A stretch of DNA of 18,184 nucleotides from contig WSUB01000302.1 in assembly GCA_019633425.1 (NCBI GenBank), positions 1-18,184 of the forward strand. The letters run 5' to 3'. The notes below the pieces were generated by a model. It was not told where the DNA came from and did not search any database. It was given only the letters and a program-made list of their open reading frames with translations. The DNA is from Tulasnella sp. 424 (lineage: Eukaryota > Basidiomycota > Agaricomycetes > Cantharellales > Tulasnellaceae). A program made the position numbers and the translations under genes. Positions 1 through 10,846 of this stretch are shown piece by piece. Numbering within the stretch: position 1 is the first letter of the stretch; each line of letters starts with the position of its first letter.

Positions 1-771
1 GAAGAATCAGGGACAAGGGATCGGAAGGGGTTCCTCGGAGAAACCCCCTGAAGGGGGGTTTCCAAATAGCATAATCCTCTACCTCTACCTCATCCGAAGC
101 TGCTCCAATGCCTCGGCTCGCTCAGCTCCTGCCCTTACCCCCAAAGGATAAGCTGTAGAATCACACATTCGACCCACCAACTATCTCGGTCTTTTGCTCG
201 ACAACATACGCTCCGTTGAGCGTGCCTTCCCCCCCCCCCCTTTTTTTAAGATTCAATGAACTCGGAGGGCTGTGAGGATTTCGCGGGCACGCTGCAACTT
301 GATCATCTAAAGAAGCCCACAAGATGGATCGTTGCTCTGAGGGTTTGATGTCTGGCTCGAATAACCGGGTTTTAGGCTCGTGTACATACTGTCATTTTGG
401 GCTTTCAGAAAAAGGTCCTGGGTCCCCCGCGGCGCACGCCGTGGCCGTACATAAATATAAAATATTCTCTCGAATTTCTCTACTGGTAACCTCAGCAGGA
501 GTGGGGGGATCCTCCGTGGACCTTGTCATGATGTCGGGCGCTTGGGGCGTCGGACCGATGGTGCGACGCGCGGTGTTGAACTCCTCGAGTATTCCTCGTG
601 TACTGTACCTACGAGAACGCCCTCCCGCTCCTTAAACTGGTTTCAGTCTGGACCGCAATTACTCCCCGGCTACAGAGCCTGAACTTCACCACCCATCGGC
701 GCCGCCATTTCACGCCTCTATTCAACTAGCTATCCTGGAGGTATCGCGACCCCCCCAAAAGAGCGATTGCA
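1..771. other. 5' non-coding stretch, no supported gene
   Basis: No open frame here has coding character or plausible splice partners. It holds a homopolymer tract of C followed by T (about 231-247) and an AT-rich TATA-like element (TATAAAAT, 456-463) about 310 bases before the kinase start codon, which could be its core promoter if the 5' leader is long. A frame open on the plus strand at 324-635 has no recognisable motif. I see no repeat shared with the rest of the window. Confidence 0.5.
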
Positions 772-2315
772 ATGCCCTCTGCCGATGTTAATCCAGCTTC
801 GTCCAACGTAACTGAGCTGCAACCGCCCACAAGCGATGAAGTTCAACTGCACAACGTCGGGAGTTTAGTCACTGAGCATAGCCCAGAGGTGACGAACATT
901 CCATGGACAGAGTTTTTAACCCTAGAAGAAGCCAAGTGTGGGTCGTACAGACCTCGGCGACTAGCCCCTGTGGCATATGGCGGCTTCAGCGACATATTGT
1001 TATGTGACGCCCGACTATCGACTGGAATCCAACTGGTGATTGCGTGACGTCTTTTAGGTCCAAATGACTCAGGGAGGTGACTCCGTACTAATGATTAGGT
1101 TGCCGCCAAGAGACTTCGTGCTTTGCTGGGTCAGGAGAAGGCTTTCGACAAACTTTTAAAGGTCCGTGAAACGAATTTTAAGGGCCACGCATTGTGTGGA
1201 TGGCCTCAAATCATTGAATTGGCCCTCCTTTATAGCGACTGAAGAAAGAACTTAACATCTGGATGAAGCTTCAGCACCGAAACATCGTACCTTTATTGGG
1301 CTATACCATCACTCCAGAAATGTGTCTGATTTCTCCTTGGTTCGGTAATGGAAATTTGGGAAAATTTATCACGGACAAACCCTCCGTGAATCGAACAGCC
1401 TTGGTGAGTGCGTCCCCGGGCTTCATTTTACCTTATGCCGACGTGCCCATCTGCTCAATAGGTCAAAGGGATCGCGGAGGGGTTGGCCCACCTTCACTGC
1501 CGAGCACCAATAGTTGTACACGGAGATATAAAACCTGTTCGTATGCGGAGCTTTGTTTGATTTGCAAGTGAGGTCTGATGGCTCTGCCTCCAGGACAACG
1601 TGCTCATTGACCAATGTGGCACTCCGATGCTCATCGACTTCGGTTTGAGCAAAACTTTAGAGTCAGACCCAGATCTAGCCGCCTACTCATGCTCCTCATT
1701 ACGAGACGCAGGAAATACTCGGTGGATTGCACCCGAATTATTGACCCAAGATGGAGTATCCCGATCTTGTAATACTGATGTGTACAGCTTTGGATGTATT
1801 GCCTTCTTTGTAAGTGTGACTTCTTCCGAAGCTACTACCGCCACCACAGTGAGAGCTCACTTGCTCTACTCGAGACCTTTACAGGAGATGTCCCATTCAA
1901 GGAACTCCCTGAGCGTCGACTCGCCATTGCTCGGTGTCTAGAAAAGGCCCAACCGATTGGTCCTGGGGTCACGTATCCAGCCTTGGACGCGGAGTTCGGT
2001 ATAATGAAAATTTTATCCGCATGCTGGATGGAGGAGCCGCTCGAGAGGCCCACGATGCTCTCGATAACCCAACAACCACCACTATCGCAACCCAAGCCGT
2101 CCCAGGAATTCCTTGGCGGCGCTGGAGATGCCGTCCCCTGCCACGGCAAAGGCCGGCTGCCGGGACCCAGCACTACACAAGAGCTTGTATTATATGCAAA
2201 AGAACATGGCGCAGAGCTTATTCTAGCTCGTGGGCTAACAGGCCCGGAAAAGTTGAGGATTCGAGCAGGTTCGCCATGTCTGACGCGCACGTGCAGCGCG
2301 TTTTCGAGCCCCTGA
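772..2315 (+). CDS. TKL-like protein kinase (agaricomycete type)
   Basis: Predicted to phosphorylate proteins; substrate unknown. Exons by eye: 772-1035, 1099-1161, 1236-1403, 1462-1536, 1594-1809 and about 1854-2315, joined by GT-AG introns of 44-74 nt, giving about 415 residues. Visible kinase elements in order: glycine-rich loop AYGGFSDI (68-75), VAAK lysine (K92), alphaC glutamate in RLKKELNIW (E114), catalytic loop VVHGDIKPDN (D187, K189, N192; HGD replaces HRD, common in fungal TKL kinases), DFG (205-207), APE (236-238), DVYSFG, and the C-lobe arginine in ERPTM (about R327). Nothing essential is missing, so it is probably active. The first ~65 residues show no signal peptide or membrane segment. 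The fifth intron (44 nt, acceptor at 1853) is the least certain. The tail after ERPTM is low complexity and its stop overlaps the next gene start by 40 bp, so the 3' end may be wrong. Confidence 0.85.
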
Positions 2316-5300
2316 TTATTTTCACCTCTGGATAGAAACACTTTCTGGTGCTGTTCAGGCACCTTTCAATCTCGACGAACTTTTTAAGCTTGCTGAGTCT
2401 CAGCTGGATCGTTAGTACATTTTTCCTGCCACTACATCAGCAGGGCTTCGTTTTTTAATCGGGATTTTCTCTGACTTATCCGGCACCAGAACATCTGGCC
2501 ATTATCGATCAACTTCAAGATAATCGCTTTTTCTATGAGGACATCATTTATTACCTCAACAGTAGGTCCGATTTCCAGGGCAAAAACATCGGGAAGAAGA
2601 AGCAAACAGACTATGCCTTAGTGGCCCACGCCATTGCCCAACGGTACGTGACCCTACCCATTTTGCTCTAGGATTAAACGCTGACTCAGACGTCATCGGA
2701 AAACTCTCCCTTCGGATAGCATCCACAACCTGTACTACGTCGCTGCCTCATGGAAACAAGCTCTTTTGTTGCTTCAAGAACTTCGCACACTCATACCCGA
2801 CTTCGATGCTAGCAAGCTCAGCACAATTTATCTGAAGCAAAACCAAACCTTCTGTGACCGTTTCGTTCTTTTGTATCGACTATTTGTTGTTCTTGTCGGC
2901 GTGAACCAGAAAAACGTCGCATTGGCCGCTGCGGCTTCACGTGAGGGATCATCAAAACTTCAAGGGAAAGCGTAAAGCTAACCGAAGCCGTTTACAGAGC
3001 ATTATGCCCATTACTTTTTTCCTGTTCAGAGCGCTTGGATGGCGTTCAAGAGGGAGGAGGCCATGGGGGCTATGAAGTTCTTGATCGACACCGTTGTCAT
3101 GGAGCTGGTGAGTGGGTTACAGCGGATCAGAAGGCGTACGGGCTGACAATCTTCGCGAATAGATCTTTCCGGAATCCGAGTATCCTCTTCACATTCTGTT
3201 CGCTATCCTCGCGGAAACCCTCGAGACGTCGCCTAAGGAGAACAAGCGCTTCTCCCAGCGCCTTTTCGACGCAATAGGTGATTTGAGCGTACGTAGTCAT
3301 ATGATCAGAATTTCTCGGGGTCTCTGATCCGATCCACCCCTTCTTAGGATGCCGTCAAGGCGTGTGATATGCTCGAATCCACCCTCGTTGGTCCCTGGGA
3401 GAAGCTTCGGGACACCATCCCTCCTTACACGGACGCCTTTGAAGCATACATAGATGCAGAATATTTCAGCATCCGAGCGTCCCAGGAGATGGGTAGAATT
3501 CAACAACTGCTCAACCCTTTGACCAAGACGAAGGATAAGGGAACCTTGAACCGTTTGTGGAAGGACGTTAACCAGGTCTGGACAACACCGAATTACATTG
3601 GCAAATGATTACTGATTTGAAATGGACCCCTCAAGGTCTACATCGAAATCGGCGGTTATGACATTGACAAGACATGGCAACTCACGAATGACCGGAATCC
3701 GACGCCCAAATGGCAACACATCTTCCCGACCTTGTACTTTGACGACTCGGCCTCGAAGTTCAGTGACATCGAGGAGGAGGCTAACAAAGCGGCCTTGGCC
3801 CTTCACAAGGATCGAAAGAAGATCAAGACTGGCGAGAGAGGTCTTGGTCGTGGTGGTGACCCTAAGAAGAAAGGTCACGCCGCTGTCGAGGATCATGGTG
3901 GAGCGTTAGTCAAGAAGGGCAAAGGAGGAAACGATGGGTCCAAGAAGCCTGTTCGCAAAATTACCGCAGGCGAGAAAGGAGATGCCAGTGGTGATGATTC
4001 GGATGAACTTCCAGGTTTAGCGTTCGTGTCGGGATCCTCGGGTAGGCTCCATGCTATTCAGTGGTTGCCCTCCGGTGCTGAAAAGTGTGACCTTGCAGAG
4101 GAAGAAGACGAATCCAGCGAGGAAGGTGACGATCTGTACGATTCAGACCTCGAAAGCGGATACGACACAGAGGAAGTGACAGAGCTCAGTAAGCTCTTCC
4201 TGCAGATGCTCAAAGACAGCGGAAAAGAAGATGTTTCGAGTCTTTTTGAGGATTCAGACGGAGATGACGAGGGTGGCAAACCGGCTGGCGGGAAATCCAG
4301 CGATGGCCCACCTCGGCCGCCCGGTATGGAGTATCCTAACAAGAAGGAGAACAAGCCAGCGAAAAATCCTTTCAAGAGGCTCATGCAGCAGTTCGCAGGT
4401 CAGAAAAATTCGGACTAAAAGAGGAATGGCAGGCTCTCAATCAAGAACCCCATTTAGGTCGTCTCTTCTCCGTGAACGAGACTCTGAGCTCCGAGCAACC
4501 CCGCCGACCTGATCCCGCTGCAGTGGAAGAAGCCGAGCGGGTCGCAAAAGCACGCCCTCCTCCTAAGCCTCAAACAGTTGCCAAGGCCACTCCAGCAGTA
4601 AAGCAAGCTACGAACGCATCCGGCTTCCGCATCGCAAGGGTTCTGGAGTCAGACTCCGATGAGGTGCCTGCTTTGGAGCCTATCGGGTGGTATGATCGTA
4701 TGAAGCCTACAGAACAGACTAAAACTAGCAAGCCAACGATTGAGGAAGTCAAGGTGCGAATCAACTTTTCGTCTTTAACCAATCCGTCCTGAATAACCCA
4801 TCTCGAACAGGATGAAGAGGAGAAAATGGTTAGTTTGCATAGACGTATGCTAACTGTTGCTTACAGGTTGTTTCACCAACTCATAGTCCAGGAGTAAACG
4901 GCGCAGACAGCGCAAAAAGGGTGCCAAAGAGGAGGCTCTCAAATCCCCTACAATGCCAGCTGTCACACCCGTCACTCCGACGCCGAGCGCATCCGACTCG
5001 GCCGAGAAAGGAGCAGCAAAGGCGAATGGAACTGGTACTCTATCGCCAACTCCTTCGGCCTCGACCATCGCCGATTATCACTCGGCTTGGTTTTGGTCTA
5101 CCGCCTCACTTCACCAACCGTCTACTCAAGCAGCTCAGTCCGCCCGATCGTACCTCGCGTCGTCTAGTTCCCTAAAAAAGAAGAAGAAAACCAAGACTCG
5201 CACAGCAGGGCCGCCAACCACCATCGAAGTGACGAGAGAGCCGCCGACGAAGGAGAAATTCACCTCTAAGATTACCGAGCTGTTCAAGGGGAAGGAGAAA

Positions 5301-5786
5301 GAGCCAAAGAGTGAAAAGGAGAAGGAAAAGTCCAAGTTAGAATTGGAGATAGAACCATTTGCTGTTCCTGAGAAAGTCAGCAGCGCCATGAGAACTTTGT
5401 TCGGGGCCGAGAAAGACCGGATGAAGTCTATGAAGTGGGAAGTCTTCATCAAGGTCGGTCCATTTCACAGAGAGACATGAATCGCGCTAATGATCGTATA
5501 AAATAGGCAATGCAAGGAATGGGGTTCACATACGATCAAAGCACTGCTGGTGAGGAGTTTAGACGACGTGACCTGGGACCTTGAAACTCACCCGCCATCT
5601 ATAGGTTCCTCTGTCAAGTTTGATCCTCCCGACAGAAGGGACAGCTCTATCACGTTCCACAAGCCTCACCCGGACCCTACACTACAAGGAGTAACGCTCT
5701 TAGCATTTATGCGTCGGCTTCATAAGCAATACGGCTGGACTGCGGAGCACTTTGCCAAGTTTGAAGTCCAGGCCAATGCGGTCTAA
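2276..5786 (+). CDS. Large uncharacterised protein with C-terminal HicA-like domain
   Basis: Twelve or thirteen exons keep one frame: 2276-2410 (itself interrupted, see below), 2490-2643, 2690-2940, 2998-3107, 3163-3288, 3348-3575, 3636-4398, 4458-4753, 4811-4828 (an 18-nt microexon), 4887-5453, 5507-5549, 5605-5786. A 68-nt intron at 2291-2358 gives 934 residues. The N-terminal ~450 residues are probably helical (QELRTLIPDFDASKLSTIYL; DTVVMEL) and match no family I recognise. An acidic Ser/Glu/Asp segment follows (4090-4180), then a basic, nuclear-localisation-like stretch SRSKRRRQRKKGAK (4887-4928) and a poly-lysine run (5173-5190). The last ~85 residues (KWEVFIKAMQGMGF, AGSSVKF, ITFHKPHPDPTL, LLAFMRRLHKQYGW) resemble the alpha-beta-beta-alpha pattern of HicA/YcfA RNA-binding proteins, but the usual catalytic histidine position is serine. 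A nuclear RNA- or chromatin-associated role is inference only. Confidence 0.75.
2329..2348 (+). other. Possible 17-bp insertion between TCTGG direct repeats
   Basis: Near the start of the large gene the pentamer TCTGG occurs twice, about 17 bp apart, and the sequence from one copy to the next contains an in-frame TAG (2333-2335). Skipping exactly 17 bp would join two open frames smoothly. Alternatively the segment lies inside a 68-nt intron (2291-2358, GTGCAG to TTCAG). Both models restore the same downstream frame, so sequence alone cannot decide. Confidence 0.4.
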
Positions 5787-6442
5787 GTGGAAATGGATTG
5801 AAATTGAATCTCCTCAGGGATGTTTTTCGACAGTCGATAGCGCGGACGGGCGTTGTGTAATCGCCTTATGTATATGGAAATATGAATAATAGCAGTATGA
5901 TCTACATTTCTGCATTTCTGCAGCAAGTACCAGACGAAGACAAAAAGAAGGAAAAGCCAGCTTGAAATAAAGGATAGTAAATGAGTGATGTCGTGTGGAG
6001 CGGGATGTGGGTAAAAAGGAGCGAAAGGGGTGGAAGGCGATGTAGAAGGAGTGGCGAAAGATGAGAATGCAACAAGGTTGCCGAAAACAAAACATGTGGA
6101 CCGAAGCATAAGGAATTTGGAAGAGAATTAAGGAATAGCTACTACCATAGTTATGACAGCGGCAGTAGAAACAACCAATAACAACGTGACTTGAATCGCG
6201 ATCTTGGTCTAGCTCTTCTAACATACTTGTCTTCAACTCGGATGATCGACGCGAAAGTTCCTGTCAATCGAATCAACCACTGCTTCAGAAACTACTGTTA
6301 ATGACGCCTTTCGTGTCGAGTTGAAGTATCGTCTGAAACGGTCTTGATAAGGTGTGGAGCGCGGACCGCAGGCTCGACACGGGGGTAGAACCCGGAGATA
6401 TCCTTGTTCAGCCAGACTCCCCGCATTTACAGTGTAAATTTA
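5787..6442. other. Intergenic region: 3' flank of large gene and upstream of next gene
   Basis: The stretch contains the 3' flank of the large gene (with a poly(A) signal near 5966) and the upstream region of the gene starting near 6443. A minus-strand frame at 5814-6236 is open but rich in Cys, Phe, Tyr and Ser with no domain signal, as expected from A/G-rich plus-strand sequence read backwards. No repeat or RNA gene was recognised. Confidence 0.5.
5966..5971 (+). terminator. Candidate poly(A) signal AATAAA
   Basis: A canonical AATAAA hexamer lies 180 nt after the stop codon of the large HicA-like gene, in an A-rich stretch with no downstream gene for about 470 bases. The distance suits a fungal 3' UTR. 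Motif-only evidence. Confidence 0.35.
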
Positions 6443-7920
6443 ATGGCAGATGATTATGACAATATTACAGGTGACCATCGATCTCATCCATGGCGCGCCC
6501 AGATCTGGACACTGCCTACAACAGGACTGCAGAGTCGATGAGAAGGGCAAAGCCATCTTGGCTCCTCAGTGGGCCGATGAATTCCTTGGCTTCGACGTCG
6601 AGCGTGAGGAGCTAAAACATCATTGGGACCAGTTCTTGAGCCTCCATGTAAGTCAGTTTCCTCAGGATCGTAGCATTGTTGCTCACGACCAGTCAATGTA
6701 CCTCTGCTGCAGGCCTACACGTTGAGTACGTCTGTCATTTTCACTGGTGATGCATGTCTCGTTGCTGATCCCTACCTTGGACCCGGTTCCAGGGAATTGT
6801 TGCCTACTCAATCCCTTGTGGTATGGACTTCTCGGAAACAGCGAGCTTCTGCTAAGCAAACGAACACCATTGCATGACACCTCGCGTGCTATTGGCATGC
6901 TAAGAGGGTGTTGGCCTCCATCTTCAGAGCGGGTTCGACCTTTGCCGGCTACCGATGACAAGGCACCCGAACTAGGTGACATCGGAGTATTCGTGGCTGG
7001 ACCTGGGAAGAGACTCTCCTTCCGGAAACTTGGCAACATGTCTCAGGAGCTGGGTGGGGTTGAATTAGAGTTGGAACCGATTCAAGGCTTCGATCTCGTG
7101 GAGGATGACCTCCTTCGGTGAGCTCGACCCGCATGCCCTTTGACACGGCCAACGCTGAAAGACGTATCACGTATCCCCAGTATCGATATCGCATCTAATA
7201 GCGAGGATTACGTCACTGAAGATGAAACGCAAACGTTTGGAACCCGCTCAGAGGTAGCTGCGTCGTTCGAAGACGAGCTCAGGGCCGAAGATTCGGTATC
7301 TTGGGCCCAGCGTTCCGAGCCTAGCATTTCAGAAGAATTTCCAGGAGGATCGGAACATGCTGATAGCGAAATCCAAATGGGATGCTCGAACGCAGTGTCA
7401 TTCTGTCGATGAGTTTGGTTGCACTTGGATTCAACGTTTCAAGGACAGTCATCTACAATGGACGTTTTTCACTCGCCAAGCAAAGAGACTGGCGCAGTTG
7501 TACGGCGTTCCTCCTGAGGAACTGGTGTTTGGTAAGATCCTCTCCAGACCGTTGTGGCAGGCTTTCAGCTGAACTTGTCTGTTATAGTGACTGAGAAAAC
7601 TTGGTACTTGTGTTGCGAAGCCATGAGCATCGATGTTCACCATGACGAACCGCTCTATTTTATTTATTCGCTTGGATGGGCATGGATCGGCCCCAAGATT
7701 TTATTGGACTTTCAGTCCAGAGCCCTTGTCTCGAGAAGAGGCTGAACTTGAACAGCTAGACATGGACGAGCTAGGCTGCCCCGAACCAATCATGTAAGTG
7801 TGGACGGCAATAGAGAGCGATTTAAGATGAATTTCTAACCTGGTGCACCAAATTAGTGACCACGAAGATCCACTCTATATTCGACTGGACTCCATGGACA
7901 TCATCCACGACCAAGATTGA
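6443..7920 (+). pseudogene. Uncharacterised multi-exon gene with reading-frame breaks
   Basis: Coding blocks by eye: 6443-6647, 6713-6725, 6793-7117, 7181-7295, 7345-7531, 7588-7793, 7857-7920, with good donors (GTAAGT, GTACGT, GTGAGC, GTAAGA) and branch sites such as TTCTAACC. Product not recognised. The second half is most convincing: segments like DEFGCTWIQRFKDSHLQW, GVPPEELVF and SREEAELEQLDMDELG read as a soluble, acidic-tailed protein with many Trp and Phe. Two problems: the frame opening at ATG 6443 stops at 6539-6541 and must shift to reach the frame used from about 6533 (an intron 6471-6534 with acceptor GCAGAG is an alternative); and near 7691-7698, in a CCCCAA run, the frame must skip one base to continue from the YSLGWAWIGP frame into the TFSPEPLSREE frame. 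The reading of 6793-7000 is also uncertain. It is either a recent pseudogene or an intact gene with sequence indels. Confidence 0.5.
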
Positions 7921-7929
7921 TTTGAATGA

Positions 7930-7935
7930 TTTATT
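7930..7935 (-). terminator. Candidate poly(A) signal AATAAA (minus strand)
   Basis: TTTATT on the plus strand reads AATAAA on the minus strand, about 150 nt past the stop codon of the beta-helix/lectin gene. The convergent intergenic gap (7921-8083) is only 163 bp, so this signal lies almost against the stop codon of the plus-strand neighbour; the two 3' UTRs probably overlap. Motif-only evidence. Confidence 0.35.
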
Positions 7936-8083
7936 CTATTCGTTCTCATTACAATTGTGCAGCTTACAACTTTTTACAGCTGGTCTATCACTTCTGTAAT
8001 ATAGAAAAATATCGAACTTCTTCGCGATGCGATTGAACTCATAACTGAAATGCTAGGCTAAGCAAGCCTCTGAACTTCTTGAG

Positions 8084-10846
8084 CTATCCAACTGTCTTTC
8101 CTTGACTGCTCCACCATGCCTGGCCCTCGTCCGTCATGCACGACAACAATCCTTGACCCGCTTCTCCATCAGTCCATCGAAGGCGAGTGGCTGGAGGTTG
8201 GCGACCGCAGGAACCAGACGCCCAAAGAGCTCGGCCATGCTCTCTTCCACTGTAAATCACCTGTAGATAAGAGTATTAGGTTCCGCTCAAGCACACGCCT
8301 GGGGTAAAATCAAAGGGAAAACTTACAAGATTTCCATCTCCCTGGAAGATGATACGACTCTGGGAATCATCCTCTTGGTTATGGACTTCATGAGACTTCC
8401 AGACGATGCACCACATGCTCTCGTCCGGAGGCCAACTCATGATGGGACCAACCAGAGGGTGTCCAATGCTCTTCAAGACGACGTACTGTCCTAAGGGGTT
8501 GAGTCCAGCGACGAAGATGTGAGTGTAGCGGGGAGCAGTTTGGTAGACCAAGGGGCCGAATCCGATGCTCCACTGGTAACCAACTTCGTAGCCAGTTGGA
8601 GCCCAGAGCACCGATCCGCTTTCTATTGCGGAAAGAACGAGGTGAGGTCTTTCGTCTGAGAGGGACAATGCAACCGCGGTGTTCAAGGGATGGATCAAGT
8701 GAGGTGTAAGGTCGAAGAGTACATGACCCGCGCCGTCGACGATATCGAGATGGCCCGATGACTGCTCGAATACGAGTCTCGCATCGTGGCGTCCCCGGAC
8801 ATGGTTCTTGCATTCAGCCTCCCATAGAACCTCATCTCCTCTCTCGGTGCGGATACGTAACCGCACTTCTCCGTCGGTGTCAAACGCGAGTCGGATCTTC
8901 TGAAGCGCGATGGAATCGCCTATGCGGAGGGCGATCTGACCAGGCCAAAAGACTTGATATCGAGGTGCCCCGGGTCGGATCGCGATGAGCCGCGCTATTG
9001 GACCTTCGACAAACTCGTGCTGGAACTCGCTAGATTTGGGACCTTGTCCCTCTCGTGGGATTGCTTTGACGAACGGTCCCGGTCCAATGCTGATGTGTCG
9101 AGGATCACGGGACATCTCTGACATGTCCCCGCCAAAGACCACGTTGGATGAGACTTCGTTCTCGGTGCAGATCCAGTCCTCCACGTCGGAGACGGGGAAC
9201 CCGTACCCAGCTCGACCTTGACCACCGTCTTTGGCGGCTGGACCCGTGATAAGGTTTCGTTTGACCACGGCACCCCGGATGTACTCTCGTGGCTTGTCGT
9301 TTGGTGGAGTAAACCAGACAGAAGGGCCCTGGCCGATCCCTATCTTGAGGTAGGAACCTTCGATCCGGATGGTATTGTTGATGACGCGAGTACCGAGGTA
9401 ATTGCCATCGTCTAGGTGAACGAACGTTGAGCGACAAAGGGAGTGAACTTGAAAAAAAGTGAGAGCTCTGCTTACGAGGTCCATAGTCGACCATGTTGAT
9501 GGCTCCGAGTCCCATCCGAGTTCGAGTGATGATAGTATTGGAAGTGACCAATGTCCCGGGAGCACCGAAGATTACTTGGACGGATGACAGGTGAGCAAGC
9601 AATCACCCTGTCTAAGCTGAAGCTTTGACATACCAATGCCCCCATCGGTTGCGTCCTCCACGAGGTTTCCAGCCACCAATCCGTTCTGAGCGGCGTAACT
9701 AATTCCGTCCGCCCAGTGTCCTCCGTCCTCCGCATCCTCGTCGTATCCCGCCGGACCAAGACGATTGTTCGTCACTCTAATGTTCTCGGCCCCTTGAAAA
9801 GCTTGAAGACACGACCACTGTCTAGGATGTCGGATTATGCACCTGTCGATGACTTGATTAAATCCTCTCGAGCCGCCGAGCTGCACGACGCAGTCGTTCT
9901 CTTTATTGTACCCTGTTTCGAGCTTTCCCGGTCAGATACTGATGCATAGCCAAGTATAATTCGCTGACATCTCACCATATTTCTCGCGTCCTCCATCAAA
10001 CCCGACGTTCCGAATCCGAACACCGGGCATGTCAAAAGCTTTCAAGACGTTGCCGGAACACCCTTCTTCCGCCTCGAGCCACGCGATCTCCGTTTCCTCC
10101 GTCGGGTACCCCAGCGTGGCAAGCTCCTGATGCGGCTTCAGATGTATCGTGCTGCTGACGGTCCAACGGGTGCGTGGTGGCAAGTAGAGAGTCGAATGAG
10201 GACCGAGCTCATCGATGGCTTGCTGAATGGCAGCGGAGGTGAAGGACGACGGGTGGGTGAGGACCCGATGCTTGGATAAAGGAAACGGGAAGAGGTCCGG
10301 AGTAGGGTATTCTCCTGGCTTGTACAAGGTTCCGGTTACTACCGCGGCTTGTGGAACACTTCCGGTAGACCTCGATACACTGGGATCGGGGGGTTGGGGG
10401 GTCACGCTGGGCCGGGTGTCAGATTTTACCATCGGAGGTGGGACGTTACTCGGTTCCTGCCGGTTGTATCTGCTGTTGTCCTGGGGGCGAGGGGCAACCG
10501 GAGGAGGAGGAACACTCGCGTAGCTTGGCGCTTCTCCAAAATCACTGTAGGACGACTGGGCTGGTACCGCAGGCGAGGGTCGAGTGGGCACAGGCGGAGG
10601 TGCGTTCGTGTACCCAGCATGGTATTGGTGTTGTGGCGTAGGATAGTACGGGGAGGGCTGCTGTGGGGCGTACGGTGAATGAGGTTGGGATGCGTAATTG
10701 GGAGGCGGCGGCGGCGGCGGCGGTTGGCCGTACAGTGGTGGTTGAGTTGGGTACTGGGGGTGCCATGAAGAACTCTGACCGTAGACGTTTTGTCGATCGT
10801 TTCCGAAGCCGAGCTTGTTTTTGAACTTGTTGGCCAGGTCATCCAT
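8084..10846 (-). CDS. Pro-rich / right-handed beta-helix / B-lectin fusion protein
   Basis: Five exons: 10846-9976, 9912-9634, 9574-9476, 9411-8327, 8260-8084; introns 59-66 nt, all GT-AG; 836 residues. The start is the ATG of MDDLANKFKNKLGFG; the frame is open further upstream but without a nearby in-frame ATG. Residues 1-170 are Pro/Tyr/Gln-rich (a run of eight prolines, PYAP and YYPT motifs) with no signal peptide. Residues ~200-520 have the pectin-lyase-type beta-helix pattern: SFTSAAIQQAIDEL entry helix, then repeats such as VRIRNVGFDGG, IRVTNNRLGP, GLVAGNLVEDATDGGI, LVTSNTIITRTRMGLGAI, TRVINNTIRIEGSYL. Residues ~575-800 look like bulb-type (mannose-binding) lectin, ending in QGDGNLVIY, a full QxDxNxVxY motif formed across the exon 4/5 junction. 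Likely a carbohydrate-binding or polysaccharide-acting protein; catalysis is not shown. The lack of a leader leaves its location open. Confidence 0.85.

Noticed and set aside
324..635. Plus-strand reading frame of 103 codons
   Set aside because: No domain, no splice context, Ser/Gly/Val-rich random-looking composition, and it crosses a TATA-like AT-rich tract.
5814..6236. Minus-strand frame rich in Cys, Phe and Tyr
   Set aside because: Arises from A/G-rich plus-strand 3' flank; no motif, and the poly(A) signal of the upstream gene lies inside it.
8276..8326. Extension of the lectin exon beyond GDGNL to a nearby stop
   Set aside because: A GTAAGT donor follows GDGNL and splicing to 8260 completes the B-lectin motif, so the unspliced tail is intronic.
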